Assembly: GCA_033807775.1 (NCBI GenBank)
Contig: CM066321.1
Coordinates: 236,212,350 to 236,276,349 of the forward strand
Direction: 5' to 3'
Length of the DNA: 64,000 nucleotides
Source: Saussurea involucrata
Lineage: Eukaryota > Streptophyta > Magnoliopsida > Asterales > Asteraceae
Shown: in pieces, positions 8,719-18,263 of the stretch
Layout: each line of letters starts with the position of its first letter
How positions within the stretch are numbered: position 1 is the first letter of the stretch
Translations under genes and position numbers: made by a program
Notes under the pieces: generated by a model
Databases searched by the model: none
Told to the model about the DNA's origin: nothing
Seen by the model: only the letters and a program-made list of their open reading frames with translations

Positions 8719-11700
8719 ATGATTGGAAAGAAAAGCCTGCTCGCTGAATACAAGGAAGAGAAGGGTCCCTCTGTGACTTTCGGTGGAAATGGAAAAGGAC
8801 ACACCCGAGGGTATGGTGTACTTTCAAATGGTACAACATCCTTTAGAAGAGTCGCATATGTTGAAGGGCTGAAGCATAATCTTCTGAGCATCAGTCAGCT
8901 TTGCGACATGGATAACAAAGTGATTTTCACCAAGGAATCCTGCTTTGTCTCTGACAAAAAGGAGAAGATAGCTCTCAGCGGTTATCGTTTGGAAAATGTT
9001 TACGTTATAAACATGGACTCAACAACCACTGAAAACTCCTGTTTCTTCTCAAAGGCATCTTCTGATGTCAACTGGCTATGGCACAAGAGGCTCTCACATC
9101 TCAACTTCAAGACACTGAATACTCTTTCATCCAAAGAGTTAGTCACTGGTCTACCTCAACACTCATACGCCAAAGAATCCTTATGTTCAGCGTGTGAAAA
9201 AGGGAAGCAGACCAAGGCAAGCTTTAAGTCAAAGCAAGTTTCCTCAGTGTCATATCCTCTTCAACTACTCCATATGGATTTGTTTGGCCCCGTTAACAAA
9301 CAATCCATCGCTGGAAAGAAATATACGCTGGTCATAGTTGATGAATTCTCTCGTTACACATGGGTAATGTTTCTCCGTTCTAAGAGTGACACCCCTGAAG
9401 AACTCATCACCTTTGTTCGGAAGATGGAAACTCTGAACAATATGACTGTTCGCTCAATAAGGAGTGATCATGGAACTGAATTCAAAAACAGTTCTCTTGA
9501 TTCCTTCCTTGAGAGCAAGGGTATTTCTCACAACTTTTCGTCAGTGAGAACACCACAACAAAACGGAGTCGCTGAAAGAAGAAATAGAACAATTATTGAA
9601 GCTGCACGTTCAATGCTCAGCGATTCTCACCTGCCTACTCAGTTTTGGGCAGAAGCTGTCAACACGGCTTGTTTTACGCAAAACAGGTCGCTGATAGTCA
9701 AAAGATTCAAAAAGACAGCCTATGAACTTTTTCATGGGAGAAAGCCTTCAATCAGCTTTCTTCACATATTTGGTTGTCAGTGTTACATACTGAACAACAG
9801 AGATGCCCTTGGAAAATTTGATTCTAAAGCTGATGATGGAATCTTTCTTGGATACTCCTCAGTTTCCAAAGCCTTCAGAGTCTTCAACCGAAGAAGACAA
9901 ACTGTAGAAGAAACTATTCACGTCACGTTTGACGAATCCCGTTCAGCGAACTCTAAACCGAACGCTGATACAGAAGAACTGAATCAATGGATGTTTTCTC
10001 ATCTTGGTGATTCAGAAGATGTTCCCACTACTCATGCTCATACAACTGAAAATGATGGTCCTACTATCATTCCCAATATGCAGAATAGTGAAGCTGAAAC
10101 ATCTTGGGTCTCAGCTGTTCCTATAAACACTATACCCGCAGTTGATCCAAATGTCTCAGAAATTCCATCTATTTCTCAGCAATCAGTTAATGAAGTGACA
10201 AATGCAAACATACCTCTCTTAGCTGATAATCCAGAAGTAGCTGAAGCCTCATCTTCAGTTTCTCCAGTTCAGACTGAGTCAGCGACGCATGCTCCGGCTC
10301 AGCGATGGACTGTAAATCACCCAATCGATCAAATTCTTGGTGATCCCAACGCTGGTTTTCAGACTCGTAGAAGTGCAGGTAATATTTGTTTATTTGTTAA
10401 CTTTATTTCTCTAACTGAACCAAAGAAAATAGATGATGCCCTCAGAGATCCAAACTGGGTCAGCGCTATGCAAGAAGAGCTGACTGAATTCGAAAGAAAC
10501 AAAGTTTGGAAACTTGTTCGGAGACCAACTGACAAAACAGTGATAGGCACTAAGTGGGTCTATCGAAACAAGTTGGACGAACATGGTACTGTAACTCGCA
10601 ACAAAGCTCATCTTGTTGCTCAGGGATACAGACAAGAGGAAGGCATAGATTATGACGAAACCTTTGCTCCAGTAGCAAGACTTGAATCTATTCGTCTTTT
10701 CTTAGCATATGCTGTACACAAAAACTTCACTGTACATCAAATGGATGTTAAGTCAGCGTTTCTAAATGGAAAGCTGAATGAAGAAGTTTATGTGGAACAA
10801 CCTCCAGGATTCTCAGATCCTAAGCGTCCAGGTTATGTTTATAAGCTGGATAAGGCACTTTATGGCTTGAAGCAAGCTCCTCGTGCATGGTATGACACTC
10901 TTTCTACTTATCTCCCCCTTGAAAAATTTGAGAGAGGTAAGATTGACAAAACTTTGTTTTTTAGAAAAATAAAAGGTCATATCATTTTAGTTCAAATATA
11001 TGTTGATGACATTATATTTGGTTCTACTAACCCTGAGCTTTGTACTCGTTTCGCTGATAGAATGAAAGATGAGTATAAAATGAGTATGATGGGTGAACTA
11101 ACATATTTCCTTGGTCTTCAGATTAAGCAAACTGAAAAAGGAACTTTTATAAATCAGGGAAAGTATGTTAAAGATATGCTGAGGAAATTCGATTTAACTG
11201 AAAGTTCAGCTATGAAAACCCCTATGGCACCACCGCTGATACTTGATAAGGACACAAAGGGTGTTCCTGTCAATGTCACGCTGTACCGTGGAATGATCGG
11301 CTCACTACTGTATCTTACAGCTAGCCGACCCGATATTATGTTTGCAACATGTCTGTGCGCACGATATCAAGCTGAACCTAAGATATCCCATATGAAAGCT
11401 GTAAAGCGAATCTTTCGATATCTTAAGGGTACAGCGAATCTAGGTCTTTGGTATCCCAAAGATTCAGGATTCGATCTAACCGCCTATTCAGACAGTGATT
11501 TTGCAGGTTGCAAAATGGATAGGAAAAGCACCACAGGAGGATGTCAGCTCCTGGGTGGAAAGCTGGTAAGTTGGACAAGTAAGAAGCAAAACTCAGTGTC
11601 CACTTCCACAGCTGAAGCTGAGTATGTAGCCGCTGGAAGCTGCTGTTCTCAAGTCTTGTGGATGAGAAATCAACTACTAGACTATGATCTTCAGCTCTCC

Positions 11701-11946
11701 AAAATTCCAATCTATTGCGACAGCATAAGTGCCATCGCTATAGCAAACAATCCAGTGCTACACTCAAAGACAAAACACATAGAAATCAGATATCATTTTA
11801 TCAGAGATCATGTGATGAATGGTGATATAGAACTTCATTTTATCCCAACTGATTATCAGTTAGCTGATTTGTTTACCAAACCTCTTGATGAGACAAGATT
11901 CAACTTTCTCATCAGCGAGCTTGGAATGCTGAACTTTGAAGGATAA
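8719..11946 (+). CDS. pol: pol polyprotein of A2 (protease remnant, integrase, RT, RNase H)
   Basis: The frame continues from gag across TAA (8653-8655) and really begins about 8656, but a TGA at 8689-8691 interrupts it just before the protease 'YLDSGCSRHM' motif, where A1 has Trp. After that it is open for 1075 codons. Approximate residues: zinc-binding pre-integrase segment 117-170 (HxxxH...CxxC); integrase core with Asp in 'HMDLFG' (186), Asp/Glu in 'DHGTEF' (249) and Glu in 'NGVAERRN' (285); RT from 595 with catalytic 'YVDD' at 761; and RNase H from 923 with 'STAEAEY' at about 963, ending 'LGMLNFEG'. Integrase, RT and RNase H look intact. Protease would need suppression of the TGA, so this copy is probably not autonomous. 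Enzymes act in virus-like particles. Confidence 0.93.
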   Translation: MIGKKSLLAEYKEEKGPSVTFGGNGKGHTRGYGVLSNGTTSFRRVAYVEGLKHNLLSISQLCDMDNKVIFTKESCFVSDKKEKIALSGYRLENVYVINMDSTTTENSCFFSKASSDVNWLWHKRLSHLNFKTLNTLSSKELVTGLPQHSYAKESLCSACEKGKQTKASFKSKQVSSVSYPLQLLHMDLFGPVNKQSIAGKKYTLVIVDEFSRYTWVMFLRSKSDTPEELITFVRKMETLNNMTVRSIRSDHGTEFKNSSLDSFLESKGISHNFSSVRTPQQNGVAERRNRTIIEAARSMLSDSHLPTQFWAEAVNTACFTQNRSLIVKRFKKTAYELFHGRKPSISFLHIFGCQCYILNNRDALGKFDSKADDGIFLGYSSVSKAFRVFNRRRQTVEETIHVTFDESRSANSKPNADTEELNQWMFSHLGDSEDVPTTHAHTTENDGPTIIPNMQNSEAETSWVSAVPINTIPAVDPNVSEIPSISQQSVNEVTNANIPLLADNPEVAEASSSVSPVQTESATHAPAQRWTVNHPIDQILGDPNAGFQTRRSAGNICLFVNFISLTEPKKIDDALRDPNWVSAMQEELTEFERNKVWKLVRRPTDKTVIGTKWVYRNKLDEHGTVTRNKAHLVAQGYRQEEGIDYDETFAPVARLESIRLFLAYAVHKNFTVHQMDVKSAFLNGKLNEEVYVEQPPGFSDPKRPGYVYKLDKALYGLKQAPRAWYDTLSTYLPLEKFERGKIDKTLFFRKIKGHIILVQIYVDDIIFGSTNPELCTRFADRMKDEYKMSMMGELTYFLGLQIKQTEKGTFINQGKYVKDMLRKFDLTESSAMKTPMAPPLILDKDTKGVPVNVTLYRGMIGSLLYLTASRPDIMFATCLCARYQAEPKISHMKAVKRIFRYLKGTANLGLWYPKDSGFDLTAYSDSDFAGCKMDRKSTTGGCQLLGGKLVSWTSKKQNSVSTSTAEAEYVAAGSCCSQVLWMRNQLLDYDLQLSKIPIYCDSISAIAIANNPVLHSKTKHIEIRYHFIRDHVMNGDIELHFIPTDYQLADLFTKPLDETRFNFLISELGMLNFEG

Positions 11947-12281
11947 ATCTTCAGCGGTTCACATTTAATCAGCGATACGTTTATACATTCTTGTATAGGC
12001 TCTCGGATAAAATAAACTTGTACAATCCATTTCATCATCTTCTCTCTGAATAAATTTGGTTAAACTGATATCAAGGTATGTTTTCTCTCTCTGACAAAAC
12101 GCATGAAAATGCAAGATTTCAAATTCTTACATCGCTGAATATCTCTTCCTTAACAGCGATATTTTGAAATTTCTTAAAACCCTCACTGATATTTCTATTC
12201 AGTGCTTCATATTTTCCAAAGAGTCCCTGAGTTTTTCTTTCAAAACCTCAGAGACAACGAAAGAATGTGAAAGGACAGTTG

Positions 12282-12437
12282 TGACGTCATTGCAACGGAT
12301 AACACCAGGCACGCTCTTTTTCTGACACACGTTTGCACGTTTCGTTGTCTATCCAATCAAATGCAAACACGTGTCCGTGTCATGATGAAAAACTTTCCCG
12401 CTCAAGTTTTTCTCTCTCTACTCTCTTCCTATATAAA
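12282..12437 (+). promoter_or_regulatory. Putative internal promoter driving the A2 envelope-like ORF
   Basis: In order: palindromic TGACGTCA (12282-12289, a bZIP/TGA-type site), CCAAT (12353-12357), G-box CACGTG (12368-12373) and TATATAAA (12430-12437). Predicted start is near 12465. The set is conserved in order and spacing in A1 (1450-1607), while nearby noncoding bases have drifted. The stretch 11947-12281 between pol and this block has stops in all sense frames, so readthrough from pol is not plausible. It has no other feature I recognise. Confidence 0.65.
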
Positions 12438-12560
12438 CACTCTCAAAGTTTATATTTGTCTTTTACGCAAATCAATCTTTCTCCGCAAGAAAAGAACACT
12501 GTTGCATTTTGTGCTCTCAATCTTCAAGAACTGTTCATCATCCTCTTCATCAAACTCAAG

Positions 12561-12948
12561 GTTAATATGTTCTTATCTATTATCAAATGCGAATAACTTG
12601 TTTTCGATCTTATCATTGTTTTACACAAGATCAAACAAAAGAACTCAAAAATAAAATCATTTTCTTTCATGGTTTTATAAACACAACCATTTCATGGTTG
12701 TTCTTCAAGTTTTAAATCTAAAATCTTAAACTTGTTCTTCTTTCTTATCCATTTTTTTTAAGAAACTGGAATACAAGGCTTATGGGTGTTATATTCGGTT
12801 TTTTTAAAAACAAGAAAAACCCTAATCTTCATTAAGACTTTTTTGTCTGAATGAAATGGACAAAATTCGAAAAATCTTAATGGAAATTTTCTTTCCACAT
12901 TAAGATAATTCTTATTTGTTAACATCTTTGGTTGAACTGATAATACAG
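12561..12948 (+). other. Putative 5'-leader intron of the A2 envelope-like transcript
   Basis: Donor AAG|GTTAAT at 12561 and acceptor AATACAG ending at 12948, four bases before the ATG at 12953. The intron body is T-rich. Both splice sites are conserved in A1. Length is 388 nt. Leader introns often raise expression in plants. Splicing is not proven. Confidence 0.55.
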
Positions 12949-12952
12949 TGAA

Positions 12953-15616
12953 ATGGCAACTTCAAAGCTGAATGTTACCGCTGAGTCCATCTCCGCTGAT
13001 TCTGAGGAACTGGAAATCACCAAAGCTCCTCAGGTTAAGTTTGAGCTGGATCAACTAGACTGGACAAAGGCAAACAACCTCTCAGCGCTTCTCGAGTTTC
13101 CTCCTCGGAAGCAGGTATCCCATCTAGACGACGCTGTAAATCTTTTGAAGAATAGCCCCATCTACACAGCACTGACAATCACACCTCCTGCCAGTCAGCG
13201 TCTATTATCCCAATTCTGGTACTCTGCCAGACACACCGACCTACCCTCCGCCAAAGATCCATCTAAAACCATCGACTGCATACACAGCGATACTGAGTAT
13301 GGCACCATCAAGATAACCCCCGCAATAATCCGCAAAGCTCTGAAATTCCCTAACGCTACCTCAGAAAATCCTTTCATTCCATTACCTGACCACAAGAAGC
13401 ACGCTGACAGGGAAGAAATCATTGCTTTCCTTGATGCGATGGGTTACATCTGGGAGACTGGAAGAGACAAGCTACCTGAGAAGAAGCTGACGCTGATAAA
13501 GAAATCCAAGATGCCCAACGAGATGAACTTCATCTTCGCTCACCTGATCAGCTGCATGACAGCGAAATCCGGATCTTCTGATCAAGCCGCTCAACCTCAG
13601 CAGGCCATGGGTTACGCACTACTGAAAGGTCTCAACATTGACTGGGCCTCCATCATCTATGAAGACCTCATTCAACGTGTTGATTCTGCCGCTGACCGAC
13701 CAGCATGGGTTCCTTACCCACGATTCATCAGCGCCATCTTTCAATATGGCTTGAAGGACAGCTATCCTGAAGAGGGTGATCTGAAACTCTCTCAGATTGG
13801 CCCTAAAGTTCTCGACTTCAAGCCTGTCGCCAACGAGGTACGTCTCTCTACCCTTCTCACTCTACTTAATTCTCCGCTTTCTGTGGCTCCTTCAGCGACA
13901 ATACCCCTCGCTGATTCCCAGGCCACAAAATCCATTCCTTCTAAGAAAAGGAAACAATCTCTTACCCCTCTTGATTCCAAAAGGATCAAGAAAACCAAGG
14001 AGCAACCCCAGCAATTCCATGCTGAAGACTCCTCAGCTCATTCTGAAGAGCTGAAGGAAAGTTTCGTGGTACGCTCTGCCACACCAATTCAAGCCATTCC
14101 TTCTAAACCTACTTCAGCGTCCTTAAACGCTGAGGTTAGAACTTTGGAATCTACCCAACCTTCTTCAGTCTCTCAAAAGACTGATGAAGTACTTCTCAGC
14201 GAATCCAACGCTGAACTTGAAACCCAACCCCAATTCTTATCCTTCGATCCTCCCTCTAATTCTTTGGACACTCCTCCAGCTAAAACTGGAGATGCCATCA
14301 TTCAAGAAGCCGCTGAAGCTTCTCAGCGAATGACGAAGAAAGGACCTGCAGAGATCTCCATCCCTCACGGAACTTTTGAGGGAGATATGGAACACTATGG
14401 AGGGACTCGAAACTTTGATGAGTTCGTCAACGCTCCTGCAGGTACAGATCCCACCTTAAACACTGTAACTAAACCTGAAACTTCTAAGCTTTCCTTTGTT
14501 CACAAGTACTTATATGTTACAGGTCCTAATTTGGGAGACATCAACCAGTCTCTGAAGTCCATGGAGATGAAACTTACAGATCTCACCACCGGTCTATCAA
14601 ATAACTCTACAGCTGTAACAAACGCTGGAGAGAATCTGACGAAGCTGACTGCTGTGGTGGAAAAGAAGGCCTCCTCTGATGACATCAAAGACCTTGATAA
14701 AACTCTCGCCGACTTTGCCAAAGTGCTCTCCGACATCTACACTGACTACACCAACCTCAAATCGTCAGTTTCCACCGTTTCCAGCGAGGTTACAACGCTG
14801 AAGACATCGGTTGGTACACTCGAAGGTGATATGTCAGTGGTCAAGACCGACTTGGGCTCAGTGAAGACCGACCTTGGTTCTGTCAAGACAATGATCGAGA
14901 CGCTGGTGAACAAGGCAAACAATCCAGCTCCTGCTCCGGCCCCTGCACCTATTTTGGACTCATTCACCGCAGAGGATCGCCAAGAGCTGAAGAAAATCAC
15001 GCCTGCTATTTCTGGCCTAGAAGACAGAATAGCTAAGCTTGAAGGTTGTGTGAAAATCTCTGGCCCAGAAGACAGAGACAACACCAATGCCGAGTCTACC
15101 CATTCCTCCCCCGCCCATCATGAGAAAGAGGGGGAGAAGAGCGCTGAACAAGAGAAGAGCGCTGAAGATCAAAATAAGAGCGCTGAAGACCTTTCCCATG
15201 ATGAATCTATCAGGGGAGAGGGTAATGAAGATCTGATTACTGGACCTCAGGGAGATGAAAACCCTGAGGGAACCGAGAACCTCGCCTCTGTATCTGAGGG
15301 GGAGCAACTCAAAGAAGATGCTGAGGAATCCGAAGCAGAAGAAGACGAAGACATCGACATCCCTGAAGCTGAACCATCCTCCTCTCCAAGGAACGATGAT
15401 GATGATGATGATGATGAAGATGACGAATTCTTTGTCGTCAAACATGCTCCTCGAAAAGCTCTTAAAGGGATCGTGATAACCGAATCCACAGGGGAGAAGA
15501 CAAAAACAAAGACAAAGCACTCAGTCTCTGGCGCTGAGAAAAGCAAAGACAAAGGCATCGCTGAAGATGATAATCTGGCGATCTTGCTTGCAAAGCCGAT
15601 TTGTCAGGTACACTAA
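12953..15616 (+). CDS. Envelope-like accessory protein of A2, first part (887 aa as unspliced ORF)
   Basis: Residues 1-310 form a conserved N-terminal domain shared with A1 and, more distantly, with B and D ('SQFWYSAR', 'NFIFAHLISCMT', 'DWASIIYEDLI', 'YPRFISAIFQYG'). A Ser/Pro-rich low-complexity stretch follows, then a long heptad coiled coil (about 526-658, with internal repeats of 'VKTDLGS'), an Ala-Pro linker, an acidic Glu-rich region and an Asp run near 814-825. There is no signal peptide, no membrane helix and no furin-like site, so 'envelope-like' is only positional. The start is the first ATG after the leader acceptor. A donor CAG|GTACAC at 15608 suggests that the last residues and stop are intronic and the protein continues in the next ORF. 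Confidence 0.85.
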   Translation: MATSKLNVTAESISADSEELEITKAPQVKFELDQLDWTKANNLSALLEFPPRKQVSHLDDAVNLLKNSPIYTALTITPPASQRLLSQFWYSARHTDLPSAKDPSKTIDCIHSDTEYGTIKITPAIIRKALKFPNATSENPFIPLPDHKKHADREEIIAFLDAMGYIWETGRDKLPEKKLTLIKKSKMPNEMNFIFAHLISCMTAKSGSSDQAAQPQQAMGYALLKGLNIDWASIIYEDLIQRVDSAADRPAWVPYPRFISAIFQYGLKDSYPEEGDLKLSQIGPKVLDFKPVANEVRLSTLLTLLNSPLSVAPSATIPLADSQATKSIPSKKRKQSLTPLDSKRIKKTKEQPQQFHAEDSSAHSEELKESFVVRSATPIQAIPSKPTSASLNAEVRTLESTQPSSVSQKTDEVLLSESNAELETQPQFLSFDPPSNSLDTPPAKTGDAIIQEAAEASQRMTKKGPAEISIPHGTFEGDMEHYGGTRNFDEFVNAPAGTDPTLNTVTKPETSKLSFVHKYLYVTGPNLGDINQSLKSMEMKLTDLTTGLSNNSTAVTNAGENLTKLTAVVEKKASSDDIKDLDKTLADFAKVLSDIYTDYTNLKSSVSTVSSEVTTLKTSVGTLEGDMSVVKTDLGSVKTDLGSVKTMIETLVNKANNPAPAPAPAPILDSFTAEDRQELKKITPAISGLEDRIAKLEGCVKISGPEDRDNTNAESTHSSPAHHEKEGEKSAEQEKSAEDQNKSAEDLSHDESIRGEGNEDLITGPQGDENPEGTENLASVSEGEQLKEDAEESEAEEDEDIDIPEAEPSSSPRNDDDDDDDEDDEFFVVKHAPRKALKGIVITESTGEKTKTKTKHSVSGAEKSKDKGIAEDDNLAILLAKPICQVH

Positions 15617-15759
15617 ACTTATTTTTCCTTCCCTGATCATCTCTGAACAATCAGTTATCCATTCCACAAACACCATACACATCCACATTTTTTTTCTATC
15701 TTTTCTACCCAAGTTCTTCTACCCAGTTCTTATTTGTAAGATCGCTGCGTTTCAGCTAG
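15608..15759 (+). other. Putative 152-nt coding intron in the envelope-like gene
   Basis: The donor CAG|GTACAC follows a complete codon. The acceptor TTTCAGCTAG ends at 15759, and the next frame (15760 onward) is open with no stop to 17016. The join is phase 0. The interior is pyrimidine-rich. Using the alternative CAG at 15755 would put the next exon out of frame. This is inference from one copy only. Confidence 0.5.
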
Positions 15760-17016
15760 TCCTCTCCCCTGTTTGAGGATATCGCTGAAGGCTCTACTAT
15801 TGCGACTTCACCAATAATTCCAGCTACCGCTGAAGACATAATCCCAGTCTTAGATTTAATCTCTGAGACTGATGAACCAGAAGAACAACCTCTCTCGCAC
15901 AGAAACAGACCTTCCTCAGTTCCTCAAAGGCTGAGTGAAGAAGATCAAAAGAGGAGAGAAGAAATGATAAAGCGATTCGAGGATCAGCGAATCATTCAAA
16001 GGCGCGATCAACTGCCTTCAGTTCCTCCTAAGTTCAGAATTTCAAAAGCTGAATACCAGGAACATCTCAGAGCTGAACGCCTCATCGCTGAAAGGAAGGA
16101 AGCTGAAGATAAAGACAGAGAATACGCCATCAAGCTCACTCAAGAATCTGTCAAAGACCCCAAGCTGAAGCGTATTCCCATTCAAATCCAACGAAAGCTT
16201 TGGGAACAAGCCCAGAAGATCGTGGAAAAGAAAGCTGAAGTTTCTCAGACCACCCTGATCTGGTGTAAAGAGAAAATCCACTTCAGATATCGTCCAGCGA
16301 AGATCAACAAGGTATTCATCTCTGGAAGAACCTCCATCGGAGTACCTATTGTTGACATCAAACTGTTCAGAGAAGATGGCTCATCTGAAACCTTTCGCGC
16401 TGACACTGTAAAAAGGTATGGTCTCTCTGAATGGCTGGAGATGAGGTTAGCTATCCAACCATCACAATCTAAGTACAAGGATCATTTCGAAAAGCTGATA
16501 AACAGACAGATCGATTTGATATCTTCTTGTGTGGATATTCCTCCTGTTCCTGATCTAAAGCCGAAAAGAAAAAGGGGCTCACCAAAGAAGAAACGTCAAG
16601 ATTCAAACTCAGGTCCTGTCATACGAAATGAAACTGGAATTGGTTTCTCTCGCGCTGAAGTACTTGGTCCTGATCCTGATCTATCTGCCCTTGACATCTC
16701 TTTGCCACCATGTGAACTTTTCGTCCCTGGTAAAGTCATCAGTAATCCTTATGGAATATTCTTTCTTGACTACGACGGACGTAAATGCTTTCAACGGATC
16801 GCTGAGCTTCCAATCACTCCAATCGAACAGCTCAGAGATCTCATCTACTGGTGCGACTGCAGAAAATACATTCAGGCACGACACCTAAAACCCTTGATTT
16901 TTGAAGCTGCTCTGAAGCTAAAGAATAAAGGAGAAAAGGTTCCTGACTGGATGATTCCAACTGAAAAGACAACCCTTGATGAACTTCTCATTAAGGAAGA
17001 ACCCTTTGAAGGCTGA
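15760..17016 (+). CDS. Envelope-like accessory protein of A2, C-terminal part
   Basis: The frame is open from 15760, with its first ATG at 15964, to TGA at 17016. It encodes about 418 residues if spliced to the upstream ORF, or 350 from the ATG. It opens with a charged helical region rich in Glu, Arg and Lys, then a folded-looking part ('FRYRPAKINKVFISG', 'ADTVKRYGLSEWLEM') and a basic 'KPKRKRGSPKKKRQ' patch that could serve as a nuclear localisation signal. It ends with 'FFLDYDGRKCFQRIAELP', which resembles the tail of the D remnant ('IVYLNENNEKRFMRISELH'). Function is unknown. The nuclear-type basic patch argues against a virion surface role. The stretch 17017-17270 is 3' noncoding. Confidence 0.75.
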   Translation, partial: SSPLFEDIAEGSTIATSPIIPATAEDIIPVLDLISETDEPEEQPLSHRNRPSSVPQRLSEEDQKRREEMIKRFEDQRIIQRRDQLPSVPPKFRISKAEYQEHLRAERLIAERKEAEDKDREYAIKLTQESVKDPKLKRIPIQIQRKLWEQAQKIVEKKAEVSQTTLIWCKEKIHFRYRPAKINKVFISGRTSIGVPIVDIKLFREDGSSETFRADTVKRYGLSEWLEMRLAIQPSQSKYKDHFEKLINRQIDLISSCVDIPPVPDLKPKRKRGSPKKKRQDSNSGPVIRNETGIGFSRAEVLGPDPDLSALDISLPPCELFVPGKVISNPYGIFFLDYDGRKCFQRIAELPITPIEQLRDLIYWCDCRKYIQARHLKPLIFEAALKLKNKGEKVPDWMIPTEKTTLDELLIKEEPFEG

Positions 17017-17270
17017 CAACAATCACCTCATTCTCTATTGTATCAGTCATCCTTCAGTACTTGTAATTTATTTCGCTTGTACTTGTAATCTTTCTTATTC
17101 AAAATGTAACCTGATTCAAAGATTTAAAGAAAGATTTCAGCGAATGTACTTTACTCCATCAGTGCTGAAAAGATCCCAGAAAACAGTAAAAGGGACAAAT
17201 ATTTTATGAGTTCTTTTTATCCTTATGTTTTCATTAAATAGCAATTTTCTTTGTTGCTATGTCATAATCA

Positions 17271-17283
17271 AATAGGGGGAGAT
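17271..17283 (+). other. Polypurine tract of A2
   Basis: AATAGGGGGAGAT directly precedes the TG of the 3' LTR, the standard plus-strand primer position. The related SIRE-like element B has a very similar G5 tract before its LTR. Confidence 0.85.
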
Positions 17284-18258
17284 TGTTGATCCAAACCCTC
17301 AGTGATTTGATAATGACCCTATCTTAAATACTTAGTGAAAATTGTAAGTAAACAATATGTATCAGAGTTTCACTATCGCTGATAAGTACTAAGATCTTAC
17401 AGTACTGCTGATAGGAACTCTCGCTCTTTTAGATTAAACATTCAGCGAACACTGTTCACCATATCGCTGAGTCTGTTCAGTCCTTATGGTGATCGCTGAT
17501 AAATTAGTTGTTTACTTATGATCCCTGAAGACAAGATTCACGTCAACAAAGGTTCTACGCTGAAGTCGAAGATCAAGCTCAAAGAACCAGCGACAAGTCT
17601 CCTAATGAACTGATGCGGATCAGCGAAGACTCAGATTTGTCCACTCAACGTGAAGTATCAAGTACAAGACTTTAGCTATCGCTGAACTTTATCATTCGCT
17701 GAATAGTAAATGATAATCGCTGAATCAACGAAAGCTGATCATGAAGTCCTCCGTACAAAGTACTTTTGTCTTAACCTCCCTTGCACGCCACCGTACGAAA
17801 TGTCAGAAAAGAACCTCCGAAAATCTGAAATCGTACAACCACTCTAATACTACACTATTCATTCATGCGGCTACTAAGGTTGTCAACAAAGGTCAATGAC
17901 ATGCAACCAATCCGCTGATGACACGTGTAAAGTGTATACTGAATTGCATTAAATGCATGCAGTATATAAAGAGATGAACTCACTTCATTTGAAGTAACTT
18001 GCTAACTCTGGACAAGTTCAAATCTCTCTTAAGATAGGATTTTATTAGTAATCTCCTCGTCTTTCTTAGTGCAAGAAACCTTAGTGTTCCAACTTGTTTA
18101 GATTTAGGTTTATCCTTAATCTTGTTTCCGCAACAAGCTGTAAATTGTTAATGATTTATCAATAAACAATTTAGAAAAGTAAAATAGTGTGTTTGTATTC
18201 AACCCCCCCCCCCCCCCCCCCCCTTCTACAAACTTGTATAGGCCTTTCGGGACCAACA
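17284..18258 (+). repeat. 3' LTR of A2 (975 bp)
   Basis: It is nearly identical to 5202-6172. I see about nine single-base differences and a C21 instead of C17 run. It starts TGTTGATCC and ends ACCAACA. Confidence 0.95.
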
Positions 18259-18263
18259 TTTGC
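18259..18263. repeat. Target-site duplication of A2, right copy (TTTGC)
   Basis: An exact copy of 5197-5201. Confidence 0.92.

Larger units (their letters stand above)
5202..18258 (+). mobile_element. SIRE-like Ty1/copia retrotransposon A2, structurally complete, 13.1 kb
   Basis: Order: 5' LTR, tRNA-Met PBS, gag, pol, about 1 kb with a putative internal promoter, a two-part envelope-like ORF, polypurine tract, 3' LTR, with a perfect 5-bp target duplication. The copia domain order (protease-integrase-RT-RNase H), the very long gag and the extra sense-strand ORF after pol place it in the SIRE/Maximus lineage. I counted about nine substitutions plus one homopolymer length change between its two LTRs, so it inserted recently. 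The only obvious lesion in gag-pol is a TGA in the protease motif. Confidence 0.93.

Noticed and set aside
12333..12654. Two short plus-strand ORFs between pol and the accessory ORF
   Set aside because: They overlap the TATA box, leader and intron and differ from the A1 counterpart. They are better explained as 5'-UTR sequence.
15247..15558. Serine-rich minus-strand ORFs opposite the acidic end of the accessory gene
   Set aside because: They are antisense shadows of GAT/GAA-rich codons and have no promoter or conserved motif.
12953..17016. True retroviral-type envelope gene
   Set aside because: No signal peptide, transmembrane helix or cleavage site. Coiled coil, acidic tracts and a basic nuclear-type patch point elsewhere.
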